Shown: in pieces, positions 10,772 to 20,439 of the stretch
Numbering within the stretch: position 1 is the stretch's first letter
Layout: each line of letters opens with the position of its first letter
Assembly: GCF_020509005.1 (NCBI RefSeq)
Contig: NC_063017.1
Location: forward strand, 2,666,001-2,730,000
Source: Fulvia fulva
Taxonomy: Eukaryota; Ascomycota; Dothideomycetes; Mycosphaerellales; Mycosphaerellaceae
Direction: 5' to 3'
DNA: 64,000 nucleotides
The notes under the pieces: model-generated
The model's database searches: none
What the model was told of the DNA's origin: nothing
The model's input: only the letters and a program-made list of their open reading frames with translations
Program-made: the position numbers and the translations under genes

Positions 10772-12441
10772 TCAGAAGTGAAAAACGCTGTTACCAAAAT
10801 CAAGCACTGCTGCGAGATCTTGCAAGCTCATACCAGGTGTGGTGTGATCTTCGATGATAATCCTCACGAGCTCTTCGAACGCTTTGATCTGGACTTGATA
10901 ACGCTTCGTGCTGCCCGAAAGATGGAGAAGTCTTGACAGCCTGTACCCACTCGGAAATATCGTGATGCAGACGCCGCGCATTTGTGGCAGAGTAATGAAC
11001 ACCTCTTGGATGTTCGCAGCCCCTGGCCAAGCCATCCATGACTGTTCAGGCCGCAGCAGCTCAGATGAGTTGAAAGCGCATCTTCCGCGGGGGGCAGGAA
11101 CTTCCATGCGTAGTTCCGAGACGACATGAGTAGAAATCCGATCACAGTGATCTCCCGCCTCTAAGTAACGATCGTAAATCTGCAATCGTACTTCTGCTGG
11201 GAGCTTCAGGAACGGGAAGGACTTCCATCCCTTGACGGAGCGGTTGACAAGGCCTTGAAAATCTGCCTGGACGCTGCGCAGTCCCGGTCTTAGCAGTTGT
11301 TCGAAGGTGGGCGGCTGTCTTCGCCTCTGCTGCCCATCGGCAAGGAGTTCCACAGCAGTATATCGCCAGCGATAACCCTCTTTGTTGCACAACACAACCA
11401 CAGAATGAGCATTGCCAGTATCGTCACCAAGTGGCCAAATGATGTGCTTTGGATCTTCTAAGAACATCATACCGACGTCTATGCTCAGCTTCGACATTGC
11501 TGTAGCCAGATCAAGGGGTGTGCAGTGGTACGTGTGCCGCTTGCTTGGTTCTGGCACATCAATCAAAACATCAAGCAATCTCTGGTAGTGTGCCGAGTTG
11601 CGGTGGCCGTCCACAACGCAGTCAAAGGATGGTGATAGCCACACGGCATTGATGGCATCAAAACGGAGCTGCGTCAAGTCGTCGCCATCCTTTACCACAT
11701 CGCGGAAGAGTGCCTCGCGGATCGTCCGCAAGCGCTGAAAGCTGCCCTCGAGTCTGTGGTATGTCATCTGCCGCAAATCTTCCTTGCGAAGCCTGGTCCC
11801 GCCGCTGAGCTGTGGTGAATCTCTCCTCCCTTGTGAGCGACCACGTTGTTTCACGTAGAGCTCGACCGGTACTTGCTCGTTCGTCGCCGACTCAGTAGAA
11901 TGACTAGTCTGAGCCATGATCCCTTGGGAGACTGTACCGGCTTGGCAGACCAATGTGTCACCATCGTCCTCACCGCGCTCTTGCATGACACGCTGATGTA
12001 CGTTTTGCAGCTGGCCGTTGAAGCTCTGCACCCCGACAGTATCTCTGTGCTGCTTGCATGTCCTTCGAGGTGCGACTCGATGCCCTCTTGTAATTTTCTG
12101 ATCGCTCGAACCAAACTAATCATCAGCTCCAGGAGTCTGCCTAGCCGATGATTCTCGTTGGTGTACACGCTGTAGTACAGCACTGCGATGGTGCTGAGAA
12201 CAGCTGCTTGCTGATACACTGCGCTTGAGTGCTGTAGGAGTGTAAGCCGAATAGCAGGGTCATCCTCAACAGCCGTAACAATAGATCCCGCTTTGGAGGC
12301 AATCTGGATAATGGTCGAGGCCTTGAGGACGGTACCGCGCGCTTCTTCAATGATCTGCATTAGTCGTTCAGTTTTGCTGCCAGCATTTGTGCCCGCCATG
12401 TCGCCGTCAAAGTTCGTGAGTAGAGATGGCGGATAAAGCAT
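10772..12441 (-). CDS. Uncharacterised protein with F-box-like motif, apparently frameshifted
   Basis: Two overlapping minus-strand frames seem to be one gene. The first (ATG at 12441 or 12399) encodes a helical N-terminal region, running from AGSKTERLMQIIEEARG to KLQEGIESHLEGHASSTEIL, and then becomes non-protein-like. The second frame takes over at VQSFNGQLQNVHQRVMQERG and runs to a stop at 10772. The change falls at a run of four C (12031-12034; G4 on the coding strand). One extra G there would fuse the frames. Near the C-terminal part lies LKLPAEVRLQIYDRYLE, an F-box-like motif common in fungal proteins of unknown function. An intron using the TAG acceptor exactly where the second frame opens is the alternative, but it would discard plausible coding sequence. 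It could also be a sequencing error or a real pseudogene. Confidence 0.5.
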
Positions 12442-12651
12442 GCCAGGTTTCAAGATTGTACAGCAAAATTTTCAAGCTCGCGATGGCAGCTCAGAGCAGC
12501 GAAGAAGGCGACAAGGATACTCGGCTACGCAACGGGACGCACGGACATTCGCCAACGTTTCACATGTCTTCCTTTTTGTGAAGCTTTCCAATCCTCGACC
12601 TTCATACCGACACCAGCATCTGTGTTGCGTGATATACCACACCCCTGTGAG

Positions 12652-13171
12652 ATGGCTGAGATCGTGCCGGTGAAGGTAAGTTCATTCCTGGACGGAGGTA
12701 GAGCGACCTCACTGACCTCTACAGCCATTCCGCCTACTCGACCTGCCCGACGAACTGTGGGCCAAGATTGGCAAGCTCGCCTTGGACGACATCGAGCCTC
12801 TTTGTAGCGAATATCTAGATTACTTGGTGTATGATGATGACGACAAAGTTCAAATCCCGCAAAAGCCCGCCATCACACGGACATGCAAAGCACTTCGCCA
12901 CGAGCTCCTGCCGCTCTACTACGAGCAGAAGATTGACCTCGACTTGCGAGAAAGCCGCTTCTGGCTTTGGGGTAGCCTGACAAGGAGATGGCTACAGGCG
13001 ATCGGCGCTACAAATCGCAAGGCTATCCGCGGGATGAGCCTAGTCTCCTCGGATTGGGATATCGACTACCTGAACAAGGAGCTACGGCTACGCTGGGGTG
13101 TGGGGTTGAAGCTCGAAATTACCTGGGAGCTGGATCATCGACGAGGATACAGGATTGAAGTATGCAGCTGA
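12652..13171 (+). CDS. Small F-box-like protein
   Basis: Exon 1 (12652-12675) and exon 2 (12725-13171) flank a 49-nt intron with GTAAGT donor, CTGAC branch and CAG acceptor, phase 0. The 156-residue product begins MAEIVPVKPFRLLDLPDELW and continues AKIGKLAL, an F-box-like first helix pair. ITRTCKALRHELLPLYYEQ follows, the typical next block in fungal proteins of this type. Such proteins may act as substrate adaptors for SCF ubiquitin ligases, but the family is poorly studied. The start codon lies 210 bp from the divergent upstream gene, which also has an F-box-like motif. Confidence 0.65.
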
Positions 13172-13565
13172 GTGACAGAGGGTAAACGTGGTGTGCTAGG
13201 AGGACACAAGCTAGCTTGCCGCAGAACTCTTGAAAAGCCAAAGACAGTAGCACGGATTCTTCATGTATTGTAGAACAGCTACCGCATCAGTACATGCAAA
13301 ACACTGGTATCCAACCACGAACCCATCCAACCCAGACCGACGCTATAACTTCCGCGCTGTGTGCCCGCCGCCCAGATAACGCTAGCGTTGTAAGCATACC
13401 CGACCGACACCTCCCTACATTCGCAGCTGCGACTAACAGCGCGAGCAAATATGAACACACAAACTGCCACAACCATCTCCACCAGCCACTCCGCCATAAA
13501 AGTTCAGACACCAACACCATGCTGCATAATAATTCGTAGCCTTCCGATACTCCCTCGAAGGCTGA
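13172..13565. other. Convergent intergenic region
   Basis: 394 bp between the stop codons of the F-box-like gene (+) and the RFX gene (-). It holds the two 3' untranslated regions. No gene, tRNA or repeat seen. Confidence 0.5.
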
Positions 13566-16066
13566 TTAGAGCGGGTTCATTCCCATATCATTCGTTCCCA
13601 TGCCGTCCATGGCCACATGTGGGCCAGTAACACCAAATTTCGACATCGTAAGGTCGTCATCCATCAGCGACATACCGATGCCGCTATCATCAATATCTGG
13701 CTCCGGTTGATGCTGCTTGCTCAGGCCTGACGTCTGCCTAACCGGCTGAAAAGGAAGGCCGTGCGCGTGCGGCTGCTGCTGTTGCGGCACATAAGCCTGT
13801 TGCGATCCATCGGGCATGAACATCGACTGGGTATTATCCTCATGACCACCAATCCCACTGTTAGCAGGACCCATGCTGCTCATGCGGCTGCCACTATGAC
13901 TTCTTCCAGTGCCGTTCTCCAGGACGGGAGATTGGTACATGGCATTACCATTGGCAGGTGCTGCAGTGACGGTAGGCTCTAGGAAGCCACCCATCTCAGC
14001 TAACCAAAGCGCCATCTCGTCGACGAAGATCTTGAGCACCCACCAATGACCGTACGAAAGACCACTCATGATCGTAATATCCCGGAGTGCCGACGTACCA
14101 ACTGCGGATATGCAGTGGAGAAGTGTTCGTGCTGGCGCGTGGGGGAAGCGCGCAGGTAGTGAGGATAAGAAAGTCGACCATCGATCCAACACATTCTCGG
14201 TCGATACCTGCGAAGATCCATTGCGAGATGAAGGTGCAGTCTGGCCTTGCAGAAACGATGCAAACCCACCATTGTCCGCCTCGAAGCTGTAAAGTGAGGT
14301 GTCGTCGTTGTAAGCTGGCGACGATAAAGGTTCCAGTAGGCTGCGCATCTCTGTCGTCATGATCTTGTACACTTCTTCGAATCCACAGTTGGGTAGCTCT
14401 GCCTCCATGACCCGCTTGGGGTTGACCATCGTTACCCATTCCTGCCACATCTGCTCTCTGTTCTGGTCGATAGTGAGCAGATTCGCTGCCGCATGGGCCG
14501 ACTGATTCACCCTAATAAGACGATGCAGGAGCCCAGCGAAGACGGTGGCAGGTCGGAGTTTTGCTTCCAGAACGTGTGGTGGCTGATTGGCGAAAGTCCT
14601 CGCGATGTGGTCGTGAAGTGTCGCAGAGATCTTGGACAGGATGTTAATGACCACGACTGGAGCAGCTTGAAGTGTCAGACGGCTGACGAAGCGCACCATG
14701 GTCCTGTACATGACGAGATCGCACTGCTCTATCCAAGGCGCCAGATTAGAATGTGTGAACAGTTTCTGTACAGGGACTGTCAAAGTGCCGTGGAAAGACG
14801 TGTACAGCCGAAAGAACTGCTTCTCCTTGCAGAATCGTATGCTGTCAATTAGTGATGTACAATGTGTTCGGTATAGTGCACTGAGTGCTTCGGCAGTGTC
14901 GATATCCGTCCGAGACGGAAGGTATGGATGTATAGATGGCAAATTCACAGATTCGTTTTCCGAGAACGCCGGCATGTTGCTAGATGGGAATCGCAGAGTA
15001 TGCGTGTAGCTCAGAGCCTCTGCACTTCCTCGTTGCATGCCTCGAGAAGTTGGGTAAATGAACGATTGTCCTTTCGAGGCTGGACCTCGCGGTGTGGGTG
15101 AATGTGTTTGTTGCATTTCGAAGCCGCCATCCACTGCTGGGAACGCCGCCGTGTCAGCCTGTAGCCGAGGGATGTTGTTGAAATCGATCTGCTGAGTAGT
15201 AACAGACTGCGATCGCTGGCGGTTTTCAATATGCCGAAATCCAGCTGCTTGCCATGCGGCCGGCATGTTCGGTGGTTCCTCCTCCAAAGCAAGGTCGACA
15301 TAGTGATATTTGCTCTCGCCTCTTACTCCCAGTCGCCGCGTTTGGATGCCAGGAAAGATAACACGAACAAGTTTGCCAAACGACGCCGGGTTGAGCGGAA
15401 TGACCCTCTCGGTGCCACAACGTGTTGCGTATTGCGAATAGACTCGGTTCCTCGGCACTGAAGTCTTTGCTGGTTTGCAGACTGCACGAAGCCTGATCGA
15501 CTGTTAGATGCCAGCTTGGTCACACGCGTATGATGCTCAACTTACCAAAGCATAGCAAAGAGCTGCTTGGTCTTCTCTGCCATTGGAGTCCTCTCCTTCT
15601 GTATGACTTCCTGTGCAACCTCACGAAGCGAACGTCCCTCGCTCTTAGCAAGCATTTCCCGCAGCTCCTTGTCGTTGGTGGCAGTCTGGGCCGAGCCCTT
15701 TCTCCTCTTATCATCGTGTAGATCCATTGACGCTTGCACAGGTACGGAACGCATGCGAATGTGTTGCGGGAAGGTCATGTCTTGTTGCATGTAGGGCGAG
15801 TCGTGAACGCCGTACTGCGCTTGCACGGGAAACGCAACGCTTTGCGCATGTTGGTGACCAAGGTGATGCTGAGGGACCGCATCGTAGTGTGCTATAGGCT
15901 GTGGTGGTATACTCGACTGGTAGTGGAGCAATGCCGCTTCGGGATTCTGGTTCATATAGGCGACTTTCGCATCTTGTTGTGATTGCTGCAGCAGATCATT
16001 GGTATGCGACGTCGCGCTCGTCGTCGATGCCCGAGATTCGGGCCGCTGGCTATTGCGTGCCGACAT
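13566..16066 (-). CDS. RFX-family winged-helix transcription factor
   Basis: Exons 16066-15546 and 15492-13566 flank a 53-nt intron (GTAAGT donor, CTAAC branch, acceptor GATCAG). The splice creates W174 and links KTKQLFAMLW to LRAVCKPAKTSVPRNRVY, exactly the start of an RFX DNA-binding domain. The domain spans about 165-240 and includes NPASFGKLVR, FPGIQTRRLG and VRGESKYHY, the residues that contact X-box DNA. The product is 815 residues, with a Q/H-rich N-terminus and a Q- and S-rich tail with a possible acidic end (DIDDSGIGMSLMDDD). Fungal relatives include yeast Crt1, which represses DNA-damage genes and its own promoter, and fission-yeast Sak1. The dimerisation region is in the middle (about 360-620). 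It is divergent from YOP1. Confidence 0.92.
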
Positions 16067-16945
16067 ATGTCGTGATGTATAGCAATACTGCGGACGGCTG
16101 TTGTTTACTTGTTGTTGTGGTCTCCAAGCGGTTGTTACTCTGCGGTGGCGGCGAGGTCTACGCGGTGGCTGGTGTCAGTCCGAGAATTCTTGTTGAAACA
16201 GCCGATCGACTGAACATCCAGTACAGTGTGTAGCTGTAAGAGGCAGCTTTACCTGTCCAAGGCTCTAACATATAGCCTAAGGAATGCTCGGATTCCAGTC
16301 GTTGGTGGTTCTTTTCGGAGGCGTCGCTACTCGACTCGGGCGGACAGGTCGAGGAAGGAGCGATTGTCAGTAATCGCGAGGCATGCGATCAGATGTGAAG
16401 GTCACCGCGAGGGCCGGTCGGAGTGGGAGAAGAGAAGCGACGGTAGAGATTGCGACGTTGATGTTCGTCTTTGTTGATGTTGTGTTTTGATCGTTGCAGC
16501 TGACGGGCAACGGGCCCTTGGCTGAGGAAGGCGCGACCGGGATAAGAAGAATTATCCGATCCGGGTACTCATGCCACCAACTAGGAGGTACCCGGCCTCG
16601 ATCATCTCAACATGCGAACGAGGCGCGTGATTGCATACGCAACCAGATGTACCTCATATGACTGTCTCTCAAGTAGCATAGGAAGTTCCAGCAATCATAC
16701 TCGCTCACCCAAATCACAACAACAACATCGCGATTGCTGGTAGCAAAGCCGCGATCTTCAAACGTGAATAATCCCTACCAGCGGTTCATTCCGAGCAAGC
16801 TCTCTCCAAGTTCTCAACACGCAACGTCATCCTCTTGCCAGTTCGCACAATCTCCCTCGCCAACTGTCAATAGGTCCTCCCTAAACAAATATCTTGACCA
16901 TCAACAAATCTGCTCGAGAGCCTTCAACACTCAACAACCGCCGCC
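16067..16945. promoter_or_regulatory. Divergent promoter and leaders of RFX gene and YOP1
   Basis: An 879-bp head-to-head region with no convincing ORF. The YOP1-proximal 250 bp are C/A- and C/T-rich with CAACAAC and TCAACAC runs, typical of a fungal 5' leader. It contains a candidate X-box (16630-16643) and a wider inverted repeat CGTTGC-N9-GCAACG (16492-16512). Confidence 0.6.
16630..16643. promoter_or_regulatory. Candidate RFX-binding X-box
   Basis: ATTGC-ATAC-GCAAC matches the palindromic X-box layout GTTGC-N4-GCAAC at 9 of 10 half-site positions with the exact spacer. It lies 564 bp upstream of the RFX start codon and 303 bp upstream of the YOP1 start codon. Binding is inferred, not shown. 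Confidence 0.4.
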
Positions 16946-17686
16946 ATGTCCTCCGGAAACGCCCAGGGCTCTGTCCAAGAGAAGTAGGGTCTAGCGCCCA
17001 CCGTAGGCGCACGACAATGCTAATAACGGTCGCAGGGCCCAATACCACCTCTCGCAGCTCGACAAGTGAGTCCACCCATATATTGCGCATCCCCAGAAGC
17101 GAGGAACGCCATGCTGATCATGACACCAGGGAGCTGTCTAAGTACCCAGCCCTCAACAACTTCGAGTCGCAGACCAGCGTCCCAAAAGTCTACGTCGTAC
17201 TCGGACTCGGCGCACTCTACTTCTTCCTCGTCTTCTTTAACATTGCCGGCGAGTTCCTGGTGAACACTGCTGGTTTCGCCATCCCAGCCTACTACTCCCT
17301 CGAGGCCCTGTTCAGCAGCGGAAAGTCCGATGACACACAATGGCTCACCGTAAGTTTGGAATTTGGACAAAGAGTTGGCGGCAACATCATACTGATACAG
17401 TTGTGGTAGTACTGGGTCGTCTACGCCTTCCTGACTGTGCTTGAGTCGGCCATCAACGCCGTCTACTGGTTCCCATTCTACTACGTCTTCAAGTTCATCC
17501 TTGTCCTCTGGATGGCTCTCCCACAGACTGGGTAAGATCGATCGCTAGCATGTTCCTTGGCTGTGCTAACATATCTTCAGCGGCGCCCAGATCGTCTTCC
17601 GGTCGCTCCTCCAGCCCCTCTTCGCCCGCTTCTTCGAGCACGGCTCTTCCTCCGGTCTCCGCGATGCTGCCGGCAAAAGCCAGTAA
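16946..17686 (+). CDS. YOP1: Yop1/DP1/REEP ER-shaping protein (five exons)
   Basis: Exons 16946-16983, 17036-17065, 17130-17349, 17410-17531 and 17581-17686 give 171 residues. Every splice keeps frame. Junction checks: AQYHLSQLDK joins ELSKYPALNNFE, DDTQWLT joins YWVVYAFLTV, and LPQTG joins GAQIVFRSLL, all as in fungal Yop1. The protein has two long hydrophobic hairpins (about 48-85 and 97-140) that insert into the outer leaflet and bend tubular ER together with reticulons; it also binds the GTPase machinery for ER fusion. The C-terminus (GSSSGLRDAAGKSQ) is short and polar. Length and intron positions are typical. The third intron could use CAG at 17400 instead of TAG at 17409, which would break the conserved LTYW. 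Confidence 0.95.
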
Positions 17687-18242
17687 GCGCTTCCAGCTTA
17701 CTGAACGGAAATGCGACAACGCGAACAACGAACACGAACATCTTTTGCGATAGACTACGAATTTCGTGAGCAAAGAAGGAGTGCTTGTGGTTTGATGTGG
17801 TGCAAATGAGGCAAGCGAATAGCACCGTGAGGGGGCGAGAATGGAAGTCGGGATACTGAACGGCTTGTCTTAGCCAGTATAGTGGATACTTTGACCTGAG
17901 TTGTTGGGAAATTGAGGGAAGTTGTTGTGGTATTATGCTACAGCTGGATAGATTTCATTATGGAGTGAGGTAGTATGACCTGTGTTAGCCAGCTCCACTG
18001 CTCTCGCCATTGATCTCAGACCAAGTGAAGCCCTCGCTCCTGGACCATAAACTTAGCGAATTCTGCTCTCGACCACTCACAAGCTTGCCGTCGCAAACAT
18101 TTTGATGATCACGCCTGCAATCCTCTCGAAGCACATTGAAGCCGTCATCTTGATAACTGTCACTTCCTTCCGATGTGCCCATGGGTCTCGTTCATTTCAT
18201 GGTAGTTATGTCAAACACATCTTGTCCAGCCACCGGTCCATC
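17687..18242. other. Intergenic, no gene seen
   Basis: 3' flank of YOP1 and about 300 bp of sequence without a domain-bearing ORF. No repeat or RIP pattern. Confidence 0.5.
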
Positions 18243-19113
18243 TTACTCCATCGTACTTTGTATTTCAACACGAGACATGACCTCCGTCAGACCTCGACGT
18301 TGGAAGCTCTCGTCTAGCCACATGTCCCGAGCAAACACGCAGGAAGACTCGTTCTCCATCGACTTTCCGTCTGGGAAGTAAAGCACATGCACACCACATC
18401 CTCGAGCCATGCGAGACTCCACCAGATCTGTGACGGAGAAGAACCGATCACATGCATCGAAGCTCCTTTCTGGTTGTGATGAGGTGGTTGCCATCGCGCC
18501 TGTCAAGTGAGAGCCATGGCTTTCGAATGAACAGAGAAGACCACAAGGAAAATTATCTACCTTACCTTGAGTTCGGTGATACACATGCTGCCAGAACAAG
18601 TACTGGTGCACAACAGCACAGGGCGTCCGATTGGTGTGGATGCTTGAGAATGGGGAGTGTGGCGAGAGAAGCGCTCTTCAATTCGGCCACGCTGGGGGAA
18701 GCTTCTACATCCGATGAAGAGACCTTTGCCCCAGTTCTCAGATATTGTAGCTCGGAGAAGTTGATGTTTGGCATTCGAGAGGGAGGTCGAAAGGCCAAGG
18801 GAACGTGGTTGATTCTGGTCTCTCTCATTCGTGGAAGTCGACACCGCGCCAACGGCTGGCCTCAAAACAGCCCGACAACCACGCAGATCATCACACGATT
18901 GGCTGTGGAGAAGCAGCGCGCTAGCCAGTGTCGATCCTGGTGGACAGGAGATAGCGCCATAACGACTCGGCCAAACACATTCTCAGCTTCTTTCTTCCTC
19001 CGACACACCTTTGCTTCACGAAATGGAGCACCATCCGCTTGCATCCAGATTTCGACTAGCCGTCTAGCACGTGGGATACCAATTCCTTCACCTTTCAAGA
19101 ATGTCCATACCAC
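18243..19113 (-). pseudogene. Unresolved multi-exon gene or gene remnant next to the repeat boundary
   Basis: Three minus-strand stretches look more protein-like than the overlapping 223-codon plus-strand ORF. One frame runs from about 19113 to 18562 with a single in-frame TGA at 18864-18862; it includes KVSSSDVEASPSVAELKS. Another (18611-18243) includes GVHVLYFPDGKSMENESSCV. I cannot fix the introns. No ATG opens the upstream frame before the repeat-rich DNA begins, so the 5' part may have been lost. I recognise no family. It may be a real gene with introns, a decayed gene, or chance ORFs. Confidence 0.25.
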
Positions 19114-19392
19114 CTACCTCTAATATCAGGCGGACCGCTATTGAGGTCCACCGAATTACATAATCTAACACACGTGACATTCGGGCGGAGCCTCTAGCGA
19201 AGCGCCTAAGGACAAATGGCGCCTATCGGCCATCCGCGTCATCACTAGTACTATAACTAGTAGATATAGACTATAAGATCTTAATAACTATACCCTAGTA
19301 TATAAAGCACTAGTAAGCTAGGAATACTAGTAAGCTAGGAATTTTATCTTAGTACGGCTAACTTCTTAATTATTATACTATATCTTAATAAC
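19114..19392. other. Boundary between gene-rich DNA and RIP-affected repeats
   Basis: Within about 150 bp the sequence changes from balanced composition to TA-rich DNA almost free of CpA and TpG but still rich in CpG. It ends at the 5-bp target duplication of the gypsy element. There is no coding signal. Confidence 0.7.
19309..19342. repeat. Tandem duplication of a 17-bp unit
   Basis: Two perfect adjacent copies of ACTAGTAAGCTAGGAAT (19309-19325 and 19326-19342), just outside the gypsy element. Probably a replication slip. Confidence 0.8.
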
Positions 19393-19580
19393 TATAAGGG
19401 CGCGTATATTATAGGGTCCGAACGAGATAGTTATTGTTCTACGAAGCTACGAAAGAGGAGCGCGAGGCGCGGCGAAGTTATAAAGCAAAGCCAAGCCGCG
19501 CTAACCCGATACGGAAGGTCTGCGGTTCAGCCGGGCCGACGTAGCTATAGTGAGTAGGGGGTCGCGGGCTACCCGTAATA
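19393..19580 (-). repeat. 3' LTR of the gypsy element
   Basis: 188 bp, from TATAAGGGCGCG to ACCCGTAATA on the plus strand. The ends TA...TA are TG...CA after RIP. Its partner is 26429-26612. Confidence 0.88.
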
Positions 19581-19597
19581 GTATCCCCCCTCCTAAA
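19581..19597 (-). other. Polypurine tract of the gypsy element
   Basis: On the minus strand the sequence TTAGGAGGGGGGATAC abuts the 3' LTR. A purine run in this position is the plus-strand primer for reverse transcription, which independently confirms the minus orientation. Confidence 0.75.
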
Positions 19598-20439
19598 ACA
19601 CGCCTTAGTCCTCTAAGCGTTATCTACCTTATAAGGCTACTTGCCTATCGAGCTCTATAATTGCGCGAACGCCTAATTATCCTCTAGTACCCTATCGTTA
19701 TCCGATAACATCGCATTCGCTCTATTAAGACTATCCTCGACCGGCTTCCTTCGAGAAACATATTGCCTAGTTAGCTAGCTTACCCTAGACCTACGTCTGT
19801 CTTCGGCTAGCACTCGCGTATAATCCTTATAACTAAAGTTAGGTATTATTATAGGCTCTATAGGCTCTACTCGAGTATCGAACATATACGGAGTAGATTC
19901 TATTAGAGGTAAGGCTCGAGGCGACTTATTCGTAACGGTGTCTTTCGGAATGACCCTGATCGTGTTAAGCCCGAGCACCTTAGTAGCTAGTAGGGACTAG
20001 TTAGATAGAGCTACGAAGCCTATAGGCGTAGACAACTCCGGCCGGTTATAGTAAAAGTCTATAATAGCGGCGGCCGCGTGTTTAAGTATATCCTCTATAG
20101 GTTACTAGGTCTTACTATCCTCCTCGTTCTAATATCTAGCCCATTTCACCTTATACTATATATCTACCTTGCGCTTGTGCCCCTTCTTCACCTTGCCTAC
20201 CCGCTTACGGGTATATATATTAAGGATCTTTCCTACCTCGTATATATACGTAGGTGCTACTACTATATCGGCTGCTATATTAGCCTCGGTAGTGTTAGGT
20301 TCGATAGTTATCGGTAGTAGCGGCGCCAGATGCTACCCTTTAAGTAGTAGGAAATCGGGGTGGTCGGCTCGTTATAGTAGTGAGGTATAGAAGCAGTTAT
20401 TAAGTCCTACTAGAGCGTCTAATAGTTTCAGTCGATAAG

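Noticed and set aside
18452..19123. 223-codon plus-strand ORF
   Set aside because: No recognisable domain, unusual Ser/Arg/Thr-rich composition, and the opposite strand reads more like protein. Kept only as part of the unresolved minus-strand feature.
1..19130. Secondary-metabolite cluster or effector locus
   Set aside because: The genes are conserved housekeeping types with no backbone synthase, cytochrome P450, transporter set or small secreted cysteine-rich protein.
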